Positions 52,909-62,309 of a stretch of 64,000 bases of DNA are shown one piece after another. Source of the stretch: an uncultured Dorea sp. (GTDB lineage Bacteria > Bacillota > Clostridia > Lachnospirales > Lachnospiraceae); contig CAJTQA010000007.1 in the NCBI GenBank assembly GCA_910578455.1, positions 30,267 through 94,266 of the forward strand, in the 5' to 3' direction. The notes under the pieces are model-generated. The model worked only from the letters and a program-made list of their open reading frames with translations, did not search any database and was not told the origin of the DNA. Numbering within the stretch: the first letter of the stretch is position 1; each line of letters begins with the position of its first letter. Made by a program: the position numbers and the translations under genes.

Positions 52909-53886
52909 ATGGACGCGAGAGAAGAATTTAAAAAATTGGCGCAGATTCCTGATTTCCGGGATTCTGTTGAGGATAAGGAACTGCTGATGACGGATAAGAT
53001 GTCGGTGCTGCAGATTAATGTGGGGAGGCTGTGCAATCTTGCCTGCAAGCACTGCCATGTGGAGGCGGGGCCGAACCGCACAGAGGTGATGGGACGGGAT
53101 GTTCTGGAGGACTGCCTTAAGCTTTATAAGGAGTGGGGGGTTCAGACCATTGACATCACAGGCGGCGCGCCGGAGATGAATCCGCATTTCCGCTGGTTTG
53201 TAGAAGAGGCGGTGAAGGTGTGCCCCGACGTGATGGTGCGGAGCAATCTCACTGTCATGTTAGAGGAAGGGTATGAGGATCTCCCGGAATTTTATGCAGC
53301 GAATAAGGTGACGGTCATCTGTTCCCTGCCCCACTACAAGGCGAAGAATTCCAATAAGCAGCGTGGGGAAGGTACCTTTGAGAAATCTATCCAGGTGCTG
53401 AAAAGGCTCAATGCCCTTGGCTATGGCAAAGACCCGGAGCTTACGCTGAATATGGTGTTCAATCCGGGGGGCGCATTTTTCCCGCCGGAGCAGTCGGCGA
53501 TGGAAAAGGAATATAAGGAACATCTGGGAAGTGAGTATGGGATTGTGTTCAACCATCTCTTTACGATTACAAATAATCCAATTGGAAGGTTTGGGGCATT
53601 TCTTGCCCGGACGGGCAATATGGAAGGGTATCTCACAAAGCTTTATGATGCGTTCAACCCGGGAGCGGTGGCCGGCATGATGTGCAGGAGCCAGTTATCT
53701 GTGGGATGGGACGGAAGGGTGTATGACTGTGATTTCAACCAGGCGGTGAATCTGCCGATTGAGGGAGCGGATCATATTAAAGACCTGGTAGGAAAGCCAT
53801 ACGAGAAGAGAAGGATACGCCTTGACAAGCACTGTTATGCATGTACGGCGGGGCAGGGGTCAAGCTGCGGCGGATGTACGGCTTAA
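52909..53886 (+). CDS. arsS: ArsS-type radical SAM protein
   Basis: 325 residues. The radical SAM cluster is CNLACKHC (Cys42, 46, 49); GGAPEMN is the GGE-like SAM site. The C-terminal DUF3641 region has CRSQLSVGWDGRVYDCDFNQ and a final group CYACTAGQGSSCGGC for extra Fe-S binding. The family is annotated as the radical SAM enzyme of arsenosugar biosynthesis, joining 5'-deoxyadenosine to an arsenic compound. No arsenite methyltransferase is seen in the window, so the substrate here is unknown. Confidence 0.9.
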   Translation: MDAREEFKKLAQIPDFRDSVEDKELLMTDKMSVLQINVGRLCNLACKHCHVEAGPNRTEVMGRDVLEDCLKLYKEWGVQTIDITGGAPEMNPHFRWFVEEAVKVCPDVMVRSNLTVMLEEGYEDLPEFYAANKVTVICSLPHYKAKNSNKQRGEGTFEKSIQVLKRLNALGYGKDPELTLNMVFNPGGAFFPPEQSAMEKEYKEHLGSEYGIVFNHLFTITNNPIGRFGAFLARTGNMEGYLTKLYDAFNPGAVAGMMCRSQLSVGWDGRVYDCDFNQAVNLPIEGADHIKDLVGKPYEKRRIRLDKHCYACTAGQGSSCGGCTA

Positions 53887-53925
53887 GAACATAACATTTT
53901 GGACAGAGGATATAAGGAGAGGAAT

Positions 53926-54378
53926 ATGGATACAAAGCAGATCGCAGAACAGTTTATGGAAGGGTACGACTGCTCTCAGGTAGTCCTCAGGCATTTTGCC
54001 AGGGAACTTGGCATCAGCGAGGATGAGGCCAACCGCGTGTCGGCGTGTTTTGGAGGCGGGATGCAGCTTGGCTCGGTGTGCGGGGCATATACAGGGGCGC
54101 TTATGGCAATCGGCTTAAAATACGGGCACAGCAGTTTAGAAGGGCTGATGCAGCAAAAGGAGATCATGATGTCAAAGACGGCTCAGCTCAAGGAGAAGTT
54201 TTTAGAGGAATTTGAGTCGTTAGAATGTAAATGCCTCATCGGTTATGACGTGTCTACGCCGGAAGGTCTTAATGGCGCCCTTGAGAGCGGAAAACTTCTT
54301 GAATATTGTCCGGGGCTTGTGGACAAAGTAATACAGATGACAGAAGAAGTGCTGAATGAAAGAAGAGCAGACAGATGA
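53926..54378 (+). CDS. C-GCAxxG-C-C family redox protein
   Basis: 150 residues, helical, with Cys16 (YDCSQVVLRHFA), Cys41 (SACFGGGMQLG), Cys52 in VCGAYTGALMAIGL, then ECKCLIGYD and EYCPGL late. This Cys pattern is the family mark; members are small proteins of redox or metal clusters in anaerobes. AAGGAGAGGAAT sets the ATG. Its last 4 bases overlap the next gene, so the two are coupled. Confidence 0.88.
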   Translation: MDTKQIAEQFMEGYDCSQVVLRHFARELGISEDEANRVSACFGGGMQLGSVCGAYTGALMAIGLKYGHSSLEGLMQQKEIMMSKTAQLKEKFLEEFESLECKCLIGYDVSTPEGLNGALESGKLLEYCPGLVDKVIQMTEEVLNERRADR

Positions 54379-55319
54379 AGATGAGAGTGAAAAGAACAGG
54401 GGCGTTATTTATGGCGGCCTGCCTTCTGGCAGGGTGCCTTACGGGATGTAAGAGCAAAGGAGTGCCGGAAGAAGAGCTGGTATCCGACGCGGCATTTGAG
54501 GGAGCTTATCTTGTGACGGCAGACTATGTGAAGGAGCATGCGGGAGACGAGAATGTCCTTCTGGTGGACTGCCGGGGCGTGGACAAGGCGAAAAAAGAGA
54601 CCCTTGAGGGGGCGATCGCTACCACCTGGCAGGAAATCGGGACTTGCGGGGAGAGCTACGGCAAGGAGGGAGACGAAGGCTGGGGGAAGATCCCGGAGCC
54701 TTCGGAGCTTTCCGAAAAGCTTGGCGGGCTTGGCATGAGTAAGGATAAGGAGATTATCCTGCTTGGGGAGACCCTTGGCGGATGGGGAGACGACGCGAGA
54801 GTTTTGTGGGAGCTTTCAGCGGCCGGGTACGACAATGTGAAGATGGTGGACGGCGGGTACAGCGCTGCGAAAGCTGCGGGAGCGCCGACCCAGAAGGGGG
54901 CGTCTGAGCCGGAGCCTTCGGAGGTATTGATTGACGCTATAGATAATACCCATGTGATGGGAACGGAGGAACTTCAGGCTCATTATGACGACTACAAGAT
55001 ACTGGATGTGCGGACGGAGGAAGAGTACGAAGGCGCGGTTAAGTACAATGAGGCGAAGGGAGGACACCTTCCGGGAGCCATTTTTATGCCTTATACGGAT
55101 CTGTTCCGGGAGGGCGGCACATTGAGATCCCAGGCGGATATTGAGCAGATGATGACGGATGCGGGTATCTCGAAAGAGGATAAGATCGTGGCTTACTGTA
55201 CGGGGGGGATCCGCTCGGCATATATGCAGCTTGTACTAGAGATGGCAGGCTATGAGAACACCTGGAACTATGACCAGTCTTTCTGGAGATGGGCGGTTGT
55301 GGGCGAAGTGGAAAAGTAG
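54375..55319 (+). CDS. lipoprotein with two rhodanese domains
   Basis: 314 residues. Signal peptide with lipobox ending LTGC (about residue 24; an earlier AGC also exists). First rhodanese domain (about 40-165) lacks the active Cys: the loop reads LGETLGGWGDDAR. The second (about 195-310) has CTGGIRS, an intact loop. It is probably an outside sulfurtransferase with the first domain structural, as in thiosulfate sulfurtransferases. ATGA overlap with the C-GCAxxG-C-C gene. Confidence 0.88.
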   Translation: MKMRVKRTGALFMAACLLAGCLTGCKSKGVPEEELVSDAAFEGAYLVTADYVKEHAGDENVLLVDCRGVDKAKKETLEGAIATTWQEIGTCGESYGKEGDEGWGKIPEPSELSEKLGGLGMSKDKEIILLGETLGGWGDDARVLWELSAAGYDNVKMVDGGYSAAKAAGAPTQKGASEPEPSEVLIDAIDNTHVMGTEELQAHYDDYKILDVRTEEEYEGAVKYNEAKGGHLPGAIFMPYTDLFREGGTLRSQADIEQMMTDAGISKEDKIVAYCTGGIRSAYMQLVLEMAGYENTWNYDQSFWRWAVVGEVEK

Positions 55320-55335
55320 AAAGGAGATAAAGAAA

Positions 55336-56865
55336 ATGAAAAGAAATGCAGTAATCATACTTATGTTTGCGGCTGTTTTAACGCTTGGCGGCTGCGGAAA
55401 GAGCGAGCAGAAAGCGCCGGAGGAGGAGACGAAGACAGAAGAGCCGGCAAAAGAGGAAACAGCGTCAGGAGAGGCATCTGAGGAGGATGTGCTGGCGTAT
55501 ATCAAGGACACCGATGAGAATACGGTTCTTGTGGATGCGAGAGTTGCGGACGCTTATCAGGGATGGGCGCTTGACGGAGCAGAGAAAGGCGGGCATTTTG
55601 AGAATGCGGTCAACATTTCCGCTCAGTGGATTGACTGTGAATATGAATCTAACGAAAAGGAAAATAAGACAAGAGAAGAATCAATTCAAAAAGAGCTGGA
55701 TGCCAACAAGATGACGGCTGAGAAGTCCTATATCGTCTATGATACGAACGGGAAGGACGCTGCAGCGGTTAAGGGTTATCTGGAAGGGCTTGGCTACAAG
55801 AACGTTTCTACATTTAATGCGTCAGAGCTGATTAATTCCGGCTCAGAAAACCTTGTAAGCTATGAAAATTATAACCTGTATATGCCGGCGGATATCGTAA
55901 AGAATATTTCCGACCATGTGGTAAAGGGCACAGAGCTTGAGGCTCAGGCAGCAGATATCGTTAAGGATGCGAAAGTTGCGCTGCTTGACGTATCATGGGG
56001 AGACGAGACGAACAACGAAGAGACCGGCTCCGGCTATGAAGGCGGACATGTTCCGGGAAGCGTTCATGTTAATACTGACGAGTATGAGACTCCGAAGGTT
56101 TATGTGGAGGAGAAGGACGAGGACTTCAGAAGCGAGTGGAGGCTGATTCCCGATAAGGAGCTGATTGCGCTGGCTGAGGCTAAAGGTGTTACGAAGGATA
56201 GCTGCGTTGTAATCGTTGGCTACGAGCCGCTTGCAACAACACGTATGGCTGTCATCCTGAAATATTTAGGCTGTGAGAATGTCCATGTGATGAGCGAGGG
56301 CTTAGTGGGCTGGAACGCGAAGGGATATGAGATGGAGACTGGCATCAATAAGCCGGAAAAGGTAAGCTTTGGCGCAGACAAGCCGCAGAATCCTGATATG
56401 ATTGACACGATTGATGAGGCGGCGGACAAGCTTAAGAACGACTCCAATTTCCAGCTGATCGACACACGTACCATTGAAGAATGGGAAGGCAAGGATACAG
56501 GATATGGCTACCATGACCTGGCAGGAAGGATTGACGGTACGATTCTTTCGGAGTCGGGAGTCGGATATTCCAGTTCCATGTACAATTACCGGAATCCTGA
56601 CAAGTCTATGAGAAGTAAAGAGATCTTAGAGGCAATGTGGAAAGACCAGGGAATCGATACGGCAAAACACATGTCTTTCTTCTGCGGCAGCGGCTGGAGA
56701 GCGGCGGAGGAAGTATGGGATGCTATGGTTATTGGATATGAGGACGTGTCTCTCTACAGCGACGGATGGATCGGCTGGAGCAATGAAGGACATCCGTATA
56801 TTGACAAAGACGGAAATACGGTTCATTATGATAAGGAGCAGAATAAAGTGGTTCCTGTAAAATAA
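55336..56865 (+). CDS. lipoprotein with three rhodanese domains
   Basis: 510 residues. Signal peptide with lipobox LGGC (about 19), then a Glu/Lys-rich linker (20-50). Three rhodanese-like domains at about 50-190, 200-370 and 380-500. Loops: the first reads YDTNGKDAAA and the second VGYEPLATTRM, both without Cys; the third reads CGSGWRAAE and looks active. AAGGAGATAAAGAAA sets the ATG. It is the last gene of the cluster and a terminator follows. Confidence 0.88.
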   Translation: MKRNAVIILMFAAVLTLGGCGKSEQKAPEEETKTEEPAKEETASGEASEEDVLAYIKDTDENTVLVDARVADAYQGWALDGAEKGGHFENAVNISAQWIDCEYESNEKENKTREESIQKELDANKMTAEKSYIVYDTNGKDAAAVKGYLEGLGYKNVSTFNASELINSGSENLVSYENYNLYMPADIVKNISDHVVKGTELEAQAADIVKDAKVALLDVSWGDETNNEETGSGYEGGHVPGSVHVNTDEYETPKVYVEEKDEDFRSEWRLIPDKELIALAEAKGVTKDSCVVIVGYEPLATTRMAVILKYLGCENVHVMSEGLVGWNAKGYEMETGINKPEKVSFGADKPQNPDMIDTIDEAADKLKNDSNFQLIDTRTIEEWEGKDTGYGYHDLAGRIDGTILSESGVGYSSSMYNYRNPDKSMRSKEILEAMWKDQGIDTAKHMSFFCGSGWRAAEEVWDAMVIGYEDVSLYSDGWIGWSNEGHPYIDKDGNTVHYDKEQNKVVPVK

Positions 56866-56883
56866 ACAGGCGAATGAAGTTTG

Positions 56884-56916
56884 TAAAGGAGAACGGGTTT
56901 TCCGCTCTCCTTTTTG
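56884..56916 (+). terminator. terminator of the arsenosugar-like cluster
   Basis: AAAGGAG (56885-56891) pairs with CTCCTTT (56907-56913) with an inner, weaker CGG/CCG pair, then TTTT. Confidence 0.75.
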
Positions 56917-56959
56917 GATTATAGACACTGGATGAAAGATTAAAGATGAGGGATGTTTC

Positions 56960-59182
56960 ATGGAAGACAGAAGAAAAATGGCGGCTGGTAAAGAGATATG
57001 GGTGATAAAAGCGGGATTTCCAAATGAACCGGTGAAAAAGCTCTGGTCAGAGTACGCTTTTTCCAGTTCACTGAAGAAATATCTGGAGCGGCTGGGGTAT
57101 TATGCTGTCGTAGAATCCTATGACGAATGGCATGAGGACGGCGAGGCGGATGTGGTCATAGTGCTGAGAGGGCATAAGGAGTATTTCCCAGCCAGGAAGG
57201 ATAGAGACTGCGTCTATATCATGTGGAACTTAAGCCACCCTTCCACGATTACAGATGAAGAGTACAATGCCTATGACCTGGTATGCATCGGCTCTGAGAT
57301 ATATGCCGGGAAGATAGAAAAAAGACTCCATGTTCCGGTTAAAGTTCTTCCTATGTGTGCGGACACAGAACTTTTTTTCCCGGATGAAAGCGAAAGCACA
57401 GAGAGAGAGTATGACTGGGTATTTGTGGGAAATTCCCGGTTTGTAAAGAGAAAGAGCGTCGTCTGGTCCATCGTACATGGCATCCCTTTAAAAATATGGG
57501 GTGCGAACTGGGAGAAAGTGCTGCCTGAGTGGGCAGAATATGTGGTGGCGGAGAATATCCCTAATGACGAGCTGCCAAAGCTTTACAGGAATGCGAAGGT
57601 CACAGTTGACGACCACTATGAGGACATGGCGCTAAACGGATTTGTCAATACCCGGATCATAGAGGCCTTATCCTGCGGCCTTCCAGTGATTTCTGATTAT
57701 TCAGACGCGCTGGATTCCATGTTTGGTGATGCGGTGCTCTGCTACCGCAATGAAAGTGAATTTGCGGCGCAGACAAAAAGAATTTTCGAGGATTATGACG
57801 AGGTAAAGAAAAAAGTAAGGAAACTTTGGCCCGTTATCCGGGAGAACTATTCTTTTGAGGCGCGGGCAGGGCAGCTGCAAAAATTCAGCGCAGAGATCAG
57901 AGAACACGGGAGGGTTTGCAGAGAACAGGTCAGGTCATATTTGGAGCGAGAGACGGATTACGGAGAAATGAAGGCAGTATGTGAAAGAAAATCCAAAGCC
58001 AGGCATAAGGTATCTGTCATCATACCGGTATACAATGCACAGAAATATCTCACAGAGTGCATAGACAGCGTTCTTGGGCAGACATTCAGAGAACTGGAAA
58101 TAATCTGCATAGACGACGGATCTTCGGACGGCTCACTGGATATATTGAAAAACTATGCCGCGAGGGATGAACGGGTTTCTGTGTACAGCCAGAAAAATGC
58201 GGGGCTTGCAGAGACGAGAAACAGAGGGCTGAAAAAAGCGCAAGGAGAATATATACAGTTTCTCGACAGTGACGACTGGCTGGAGGTCAATGCAATCGAA
58301 ACGCTGTATCTGGCCAGCTGCGAAAGGCAGCTTGACGTCCTGCTCTTTAACGGGGATACCGTTTATGAGACAGAAAGAGACAGGGAGGAGAACCCGGAAT
58401 TTAACAGTTATTATGAGAGAAAGGGCGACTATCCGAACCAGTGCGGCGGTTCAGAGATGATGGCGCGGATGCGGGGGTGCGGGGAGTACAGAACCAGCGC
58501 GGTGATGCAGTTTTTTAACCGCCGGTTTCTTGAGCGAAACGGCCTTTGCTTTCAGAGGGGAATCATCCATGAGGACAATGATTTTACATTTCGGGTCATG
58601 CTTTTGGCGGAAAACGCCGGATATATCCAGCAGCCGTTTTATAAAAGACGGGTTCACGATGATTCCATAATGACCAGGGATGCAGGGATAAAGCATGTCT
58701 ATGGATATTTCAGGACATTTTTAAATATGATGTCCTTTATAGACGGGGAAGAACTTGACAGCGCGGGGTGGGATGCGGTAAGTGACATTCTACGCGGAGT
58801 GCTGTATAATATAAAGAAATATTTCAGAAACCTGGCCTGGCAGGAGCAGCGTGCATTTGACGTGCTGGGCGGGAAAGAGAGGATGCTTTTTGACTTGTTC
58901 GTGCAGCCTGCTATGGACGGATTGCCTGCGCTTGGAAAAGCTCAAAGGGAAAAAAGCGAGCTGGACCGGAAACTTCAGAAGACTTATGGGGAGAAGTCGG
59001 AACTCAACCGGAAACTTCAGATTACCTACGGGGAAAAGTATGACAGGGGCTTAGAGATAAAACGTCTGAAGAAAGAGCTGGAAACCGTTAAAAAATCCAG
59101 AAGCTACCGCCTGGCAAGGTTAATCGGACTTCCGGTTAGGGTATTTCGTAAAATGCGTAAAAAGATACGGCAGAAAATATGA
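56960..59182 (+). CDS. bifunctional glycosyltransferase: CgeB-like GT1 domain plus GT2 domain
   Basis: 740 residues. Residues 1-320 form a GT-B-like CgeB/Glyco_trans_1_2 domain (VFVGNSRFVKRKSVV, FVNTRIIEALSCGLPVISD). Residues 350-600 form a GT-A GT2 domain (VSVIIPVYNAQKYLTECIDSV, IDDGSSDGS, FLDSDDW). The tail has two 14-residue repeats of the form EKSELxRKLQxTYG (DNA 58949-58990 and 58991-59032), a coiled coil and a basic end. It probably adds sugars to a cell-surface polysaccharide. GAGGGATGTTTC precedes the ATG. Confidence 0.87.
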   Translation: MEDRRKMAAGKEIWVIKAGFPNEPVKKLWSEYAFSSSLKKYLERLGYYAVVESYDEWHEDGEADVVIVLRGHKEYFPARKDRDCVYIMWNLSHPSTITDEEYNAYDLVCIGSEIYAGKIEKRLHVPVKVLPMCADTELFFPDESESTEREYDWVFVGNSRFVKRKSVVWSIVHGIPLKIWGANWEKVLPEWAEYVVAENIPNDELPKLYRNAKVTVDDHYEDMALNGFVNTRIIEALSCGLPVISDYSDALDSMFGDAVLCYRNESEFAAQTKRIFEDYDEVKKKVRKLWPVIRENYSFEARAGQLQKFSAEIREHGRVCREQVRSYLERETDYGEMKAVCERKSKARHKVSVIIPVYNAQKYLTECIDSVLGQTFRELEIICIDDGSSDGSLDILKNYAARDERVSVYSQKNAGLAETRNRGLKKAQGEYIQFLDSDDWLEVNAIETLYLASCERQLDVLLFNGDTVYETERDREENPEFNSYYERKGDYPNQCGGSEMMARMRGCGEYRTSAVMQFFNRRFLERNGLCFQRGIIHEDNDFTFRVMLLAENAGYIQQPFYKRRVHDDSIMTRDAGIKHVYGYFRTFLNMMSFIDGEELDSAGWDAVSDILRGVLYNIKKYFRNLAWQEQRAFDVLGGKERMLFDLFVQPAMDGLPALGKAQREKSELDRKLQKTYGEKSELNRKLQITYGEKYDRGLEIKRLKKELETVKKSRSYRLARLIGLPVRVFRKMRKKIRQKI

Positions 59183-59201
59183 CAATTACAGGAGAATGCA
59201 G

Positions 59202-60347
59202 ATGATAAAGGTATCAATTGTTATCCCGGTATATAACGTACAGGAATATCTTACAGAGTGCATGGAGAGCGTCATAGGGCAGACGCTGAAAGAGATAGAG
59301 ATCATATGCGTAAATGACGGCTCCACAGACGGCTCGCCGGAGATATTGGAGAGGTTTGCGGCGCGTGACAAAAGGATTGTGGTGCTCCACAGGGAGAACG
59401 GCGGGTACGGATGCGCCGTGAACGAAGGAATGAAAAGGGCGGCAGGAGAGTATGTGGGAATCGTAGAGCCGGATGATTATGTTCCACCTGACATGTATCA
59501 GGATTTATACCGGACGGCAAAAGAATATGAGCTGGATTTTGTAAAGGCAGATTTTTACCGGTTTACGACAGGCGCAGACGGGGAGCGGGAATTTGTCTAT
59601 AACCATCTGTCGCAGAAACCGGTGGACTATAACAGGGTGTTCACTCCTGCCAGATGTCCGGATGCCCTTCGCTTTGTCATGAATACATGGAGCGGCATCT
59701 ACCGCCGGGAATTTCTGGAGGAGCATAATATCCGGCATCATGAGACGCCGGGGGCGTCATTTCAGGACAACGGATTCTGGATTCAGACATTTATCTATGG
59801 AGGGCGGGCAATGATAATAGACAGGCCCTATTATAGAAACCGCCGGGATAATCCGGCGTCTTCTGTCAACAGCCGGGAAAAGGTTTACTGCATTAATATA
59901 GAATATGACTATATCCGGGGCATTTTAACGAAGAACCCGGATATATGGGAACGGTTTAAATATATGTACTGGTTCAAAAAATACCACAACTACATGGGAA
60001 CGCTTTGGAGAATCGGGGAGGAATACCGGAGAGAGTATGTCGTTAGATTCAGTGAAGAACTGAGACGGGGCATGGCGCTGGGAGAGATTAAAAGAGACGT
60101 GTTTTCCGATTTGGCCTGGAGTCATATTCAGGGCATGGCAGAAGACCCGGAGCGGTATTACGTCTGCCGGGTCTATGCAAAAGGTGCAGACGAGAGGTTG
60201 TTTGAGCGGATCAATGAGCTGGAGCTTAAGAATCAGAAACTGAAAGACGAGCTTGCGAAAGTACGCGGTTCAAAGTCTTTCAGGCTGGGGAGGCTGCTTT
60301 TGTATCTGCCTGGAAAATTTAAAAAACTGATTCGGGGAAAGATGTAA
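59202..60347 (+). CDS. family 2 glycosyltransferase
   Basis: 381 residues. The GT2 domain is N-terminal (VSIVIPVYNVQEYLTECMES, VNDGSTDGSPEI, EPDDYV, with Glu in place of the first usual Asp). A C-terminal helical part ends with a coiled coil and GSKSFRLGRLL, similar to the tail of the upstream protein. GGAG (59191-59194) fits the ATG at 59202. It is 19 bases after the first gene of this group. Confidence 0.92.
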   Translation: MIKVSIVIPVYNVQEYLTECMESVIGQTLKEIEIICVNDGSTDGSPEILERFAARDKRIVVLHRENGGYGCAVNEGMKRAAGEYVGIVEPDDYVPPDMYQDLYRTAKEYELDFVKADFYRFTTGADGEREFVYNHLSQKPVDYNRVFTPARCPDALRFVMNTWSGIYRREFLEEHNIRHHETPGASFQDNGFWIQTFIYGGRAMIIDRPYYRNRRDNPASSVNSREKVYCINIEYDYIRGILTKNPDIWERFKYMYWFKKYHNYMGTLWRIGEEYRREYVVRFSEELRRGMALGEIKRDVFSDLAWSHIQGMAEDPERYYVCRVYAKGADERLFERINELELKNQKLKDELAKVRGSKSFRLGRLLLYLPGKFKKLIRGKM

Positions 60348-60396
60348 GAAGGTTCTGAAATGCCGGGAGAGGTTTCAGGATGCGGCGGAGGGATGA

Positions 60397-61374
60397 ATGG
60401 GTAACAAAGATTTGAAAGTATCGGTAATCGTGCCGGTCTATAATGGGGAAAGGTATCTTGTCCGGTGCATGGACAGCATTGTGGGGCAGACACTAAAAGA
60501 GACGGAGATTATCTGCGTGGATGACGGTTCTTCGGACAGGTCGCCGGAGATACTGGATGAATATGTGCGGCTGGATAACAGGGTGCGCCTTATAAGCCAG
60601 AGAAACGCAGGTGCAGGCGCGGCCAGGAACAGGGGGTTTTCAGAGGCGAAAGGGGAATACCTGTCTTTTTTGGATGCGGATGATTTCTTCGAGCCGGATA
60701 TGCTTGAGAGAGCTTACCGGAAAGCGAAGGAGCAGAAAGCGCAGATCCTCGTGTTCGGCTCCGACCAGTACAGGAGTGACTTAGAAGAATTTCACCATGT
60801 AGACTGGACGATCCGGAAACATGCCCTGCCGCCTTACCGCCCTATGAATTACCGGACATTCACGGAAAATGTGTTTAAGGTGTTCGTGGGCTGGACGTGG
60901 GATAAGCTGTTTGAGAGGGAGTTCGTCCTGAAACATGGGTTCAAATTTCAGGAGCAGAGGACTTCAAATGACTTGCTTTTTGTCTTTTCAGCGCTTGTGC
61001 TGGCGGAGAGGATAGAGGTAGAAGAGGCGGTGCTGGCGCATCAGCGCCGGGATAACCCGGAGTCGCTTTCTCATACGAGGGAAAAGTCCTGGCAGTGTTT
61101 TTACCATGCGCTGACAGCACTCAGGGAAAATCTGGTGAGATACGGGCTGTACTATGAACTGGAGCAGGACTTTATCAATTATGCACTGCATTTTTCTCTG
61201 TGGAATTATAAGACGATACAGGGAGGAAAAAAGAAAGAGCTGTATCGGATGCTGAAAAGAAAGTGGTTTCGGGAGCTTGGGATAGCGGGGCGCGGGAAGG
61301 AGTATTTTTATAATAAGGGGGAGTATGAAGAGTACAGGGAGATAATGAAACGACAAAATTTAGCTGAAAAATGA
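60397..61374 (+). CDS. family 2 glycosyltransferase (third of the group)
   Basis: 325 residues with VSVIVPVYNGERYLVRCMDS, VDDGSSDRSPEI and FLDADDFFEPDM, so all GT2 metal and sugar-nucleotide motifs are intact. The C-terminal part is helical, without the coiled coil of its neighbours. GGAGGGATGA precedes the ATG. It is the last gene before the AT-rich cassette. Confidence 0.92.
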   Translation: MGNKDLKVSVIVPVYNGERYLVRCMDSIVGQTLKETEIICVDDGSSDRSPEILDEYVRLDNRVRLISQRNAGAGAARNRGFSEAKGEYLSFLDADDFFEPDMLERAYRKAKEQKAQILVFGSDQYRSDLEEFHHVDWTIRKHALPPYRPMNYRTFTENVFKVFVGWTWDKLFEREFVLKHGFKFQEQRTSNDLLFVFSALVLAERIEVEEAVLAHQRRDNPESLSHTREKSWQCFYHALTALRENLVRYGLYYELEQDFINYALHFSLWNYKTIQGGKKKELYRMLKRKWFRELGIAGRGKEYFYNKGEYEEYREIMKRQNLAEK

Positions 61375-61413
61375 AGGGAAAAGAACATTTATGTAGCTGA
61401 AAAAATTATAGTA

Positions 61414-61422
61414 TGTTATAAT
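61414..61422 (+). promoter_or_regulatory. extended -10 promoter of the AT-rich cassette
   Basis: TGTTATAAT gives a perfect TATAAT with the TG of an extended -10 box, 32 bases before the next gene. No good -35 box is seen. TAGCTGAAAAA occurs twice just upstream (61361-61371 and 61394-61404). Confidence 0.55.
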
Positions 61423-61453
61423 GTAGTCACTCTGATTTTGGAGGATAGATTCT

Positions 61454-62308
61454 ATGGAATTGTTGAGAAACCAGATTAAACATCATTTTTTGAACCAGAT
61501 TGTTTTCAGATTGGATTATGAGGGGCTGCTCGAAAAAGATGTTGAAGAATGCGTATTTAATCTGCGGCAGAAATTTTATGGCGCAGGTTTTACACATATG
61601 AACAGGCGTGCGGAAAATCAAGTTGATATTCAGGTAAAGATAGATTTGAATGTATCATCTGATAATGAGTATATGGTTAGTAACACCAACGAAGGATGGG
61701 TTTATATTTTTTCTTCTGACGGTAATGAAGTGATAGAACTGAGTAAAAATTTTTTCACGCTTACTATAGAGGTGGATAAGGAATATAAGACATTTGATAA
61801 ATATATTTCTTTGCTTGCGGAGTCAATCGAATTTATTAAAAACTGTTCGCCGTACTTTCGTGCATTAAGGATGGGATTAAGAAAAATTAATGTCTGTTTT
61901 TTGAAAGAATTGAATTTGGCATCTTCTTTTTTCACAAAGGCAGCATTTAATGTTGAAGAAATAATGAATCAATTTTCAGGGTTTGAATGTACAGGTTCTA
62001 ATATGGTGACACTGTTTGTAAAAGACGGATACTGTATTAATTATGTACGCAATATACAGAAAGGCGCAATGCAGCAGGAGGATGGCTCTCAGGAACCGGT
62101 TTATCAGATAGCTTTAGATATTGATGTCTACAGAGAGAGTGATAAAGAGATAAGACATCTCTTATCAGAAAATAAATCCATAGAAACAACTTTGAGAGAA
62201 CAAAATAAAGTTGAGTTTGAGATGTTTATAAAATCACTGACTGATGCAATGATAAAAAAAATGACAGAAGATGATTTTGAATGTACGGAAATATTAGGAG
62301 TGAATTAA
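61454..62308 (+). CDS. TIGR04255-like protein
   Basis: 284 residues. The layout fits TIGR04255, a sporadic family of unknown role: an early strand region, FFTLTIEVDKEYKTFDKYISL, then the mark RALRMGLRKINVCFL, and a helical C-terminus (residues 230-284). No catalytic motif and no membrane helix. The gene is clearly AT-rich compared with the glycosyltransferases next to it. TTGGAGGATAGATTCT precedes the ATG. It starts a three-gene operon. Confidence 0.6.
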   Translation: MELLRNQIKHHFLNQIVFRLDYEGLLEKDVEECVFNLRQKFYGAGFTHMNRRAENQVDIQVKIDLNVSSDNEYMVSNTNEGWVYIFSSDGNEVIELSKNFFTLTIEVDKEYKTFDKYISLLAESIEFIKNCSPYFRALRMGLRKINVCFLKELNLASSFFTKAAFNVEEIMNQFSGFECTGSNMVTLFVKDGYCINYVRNIQKGAMQQEDGSQEPVYQIALDIDVYRESDKEIRHLLSENKSIETTLREQNKVEFEMFIKSLTDAMIKKMTEDDFECTEILGVN

Positions 62309-62309
62309 G

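Noticed and set aside
61361..61404. TAGCTGAAAAA twice at the left edge of the AT-rich cassette, possibly a target duplication
   Set aside because: Both copies are on the same side, and a similar string at about 63335 lies inside coding sequence; chance is likely in AT-rich DNA.
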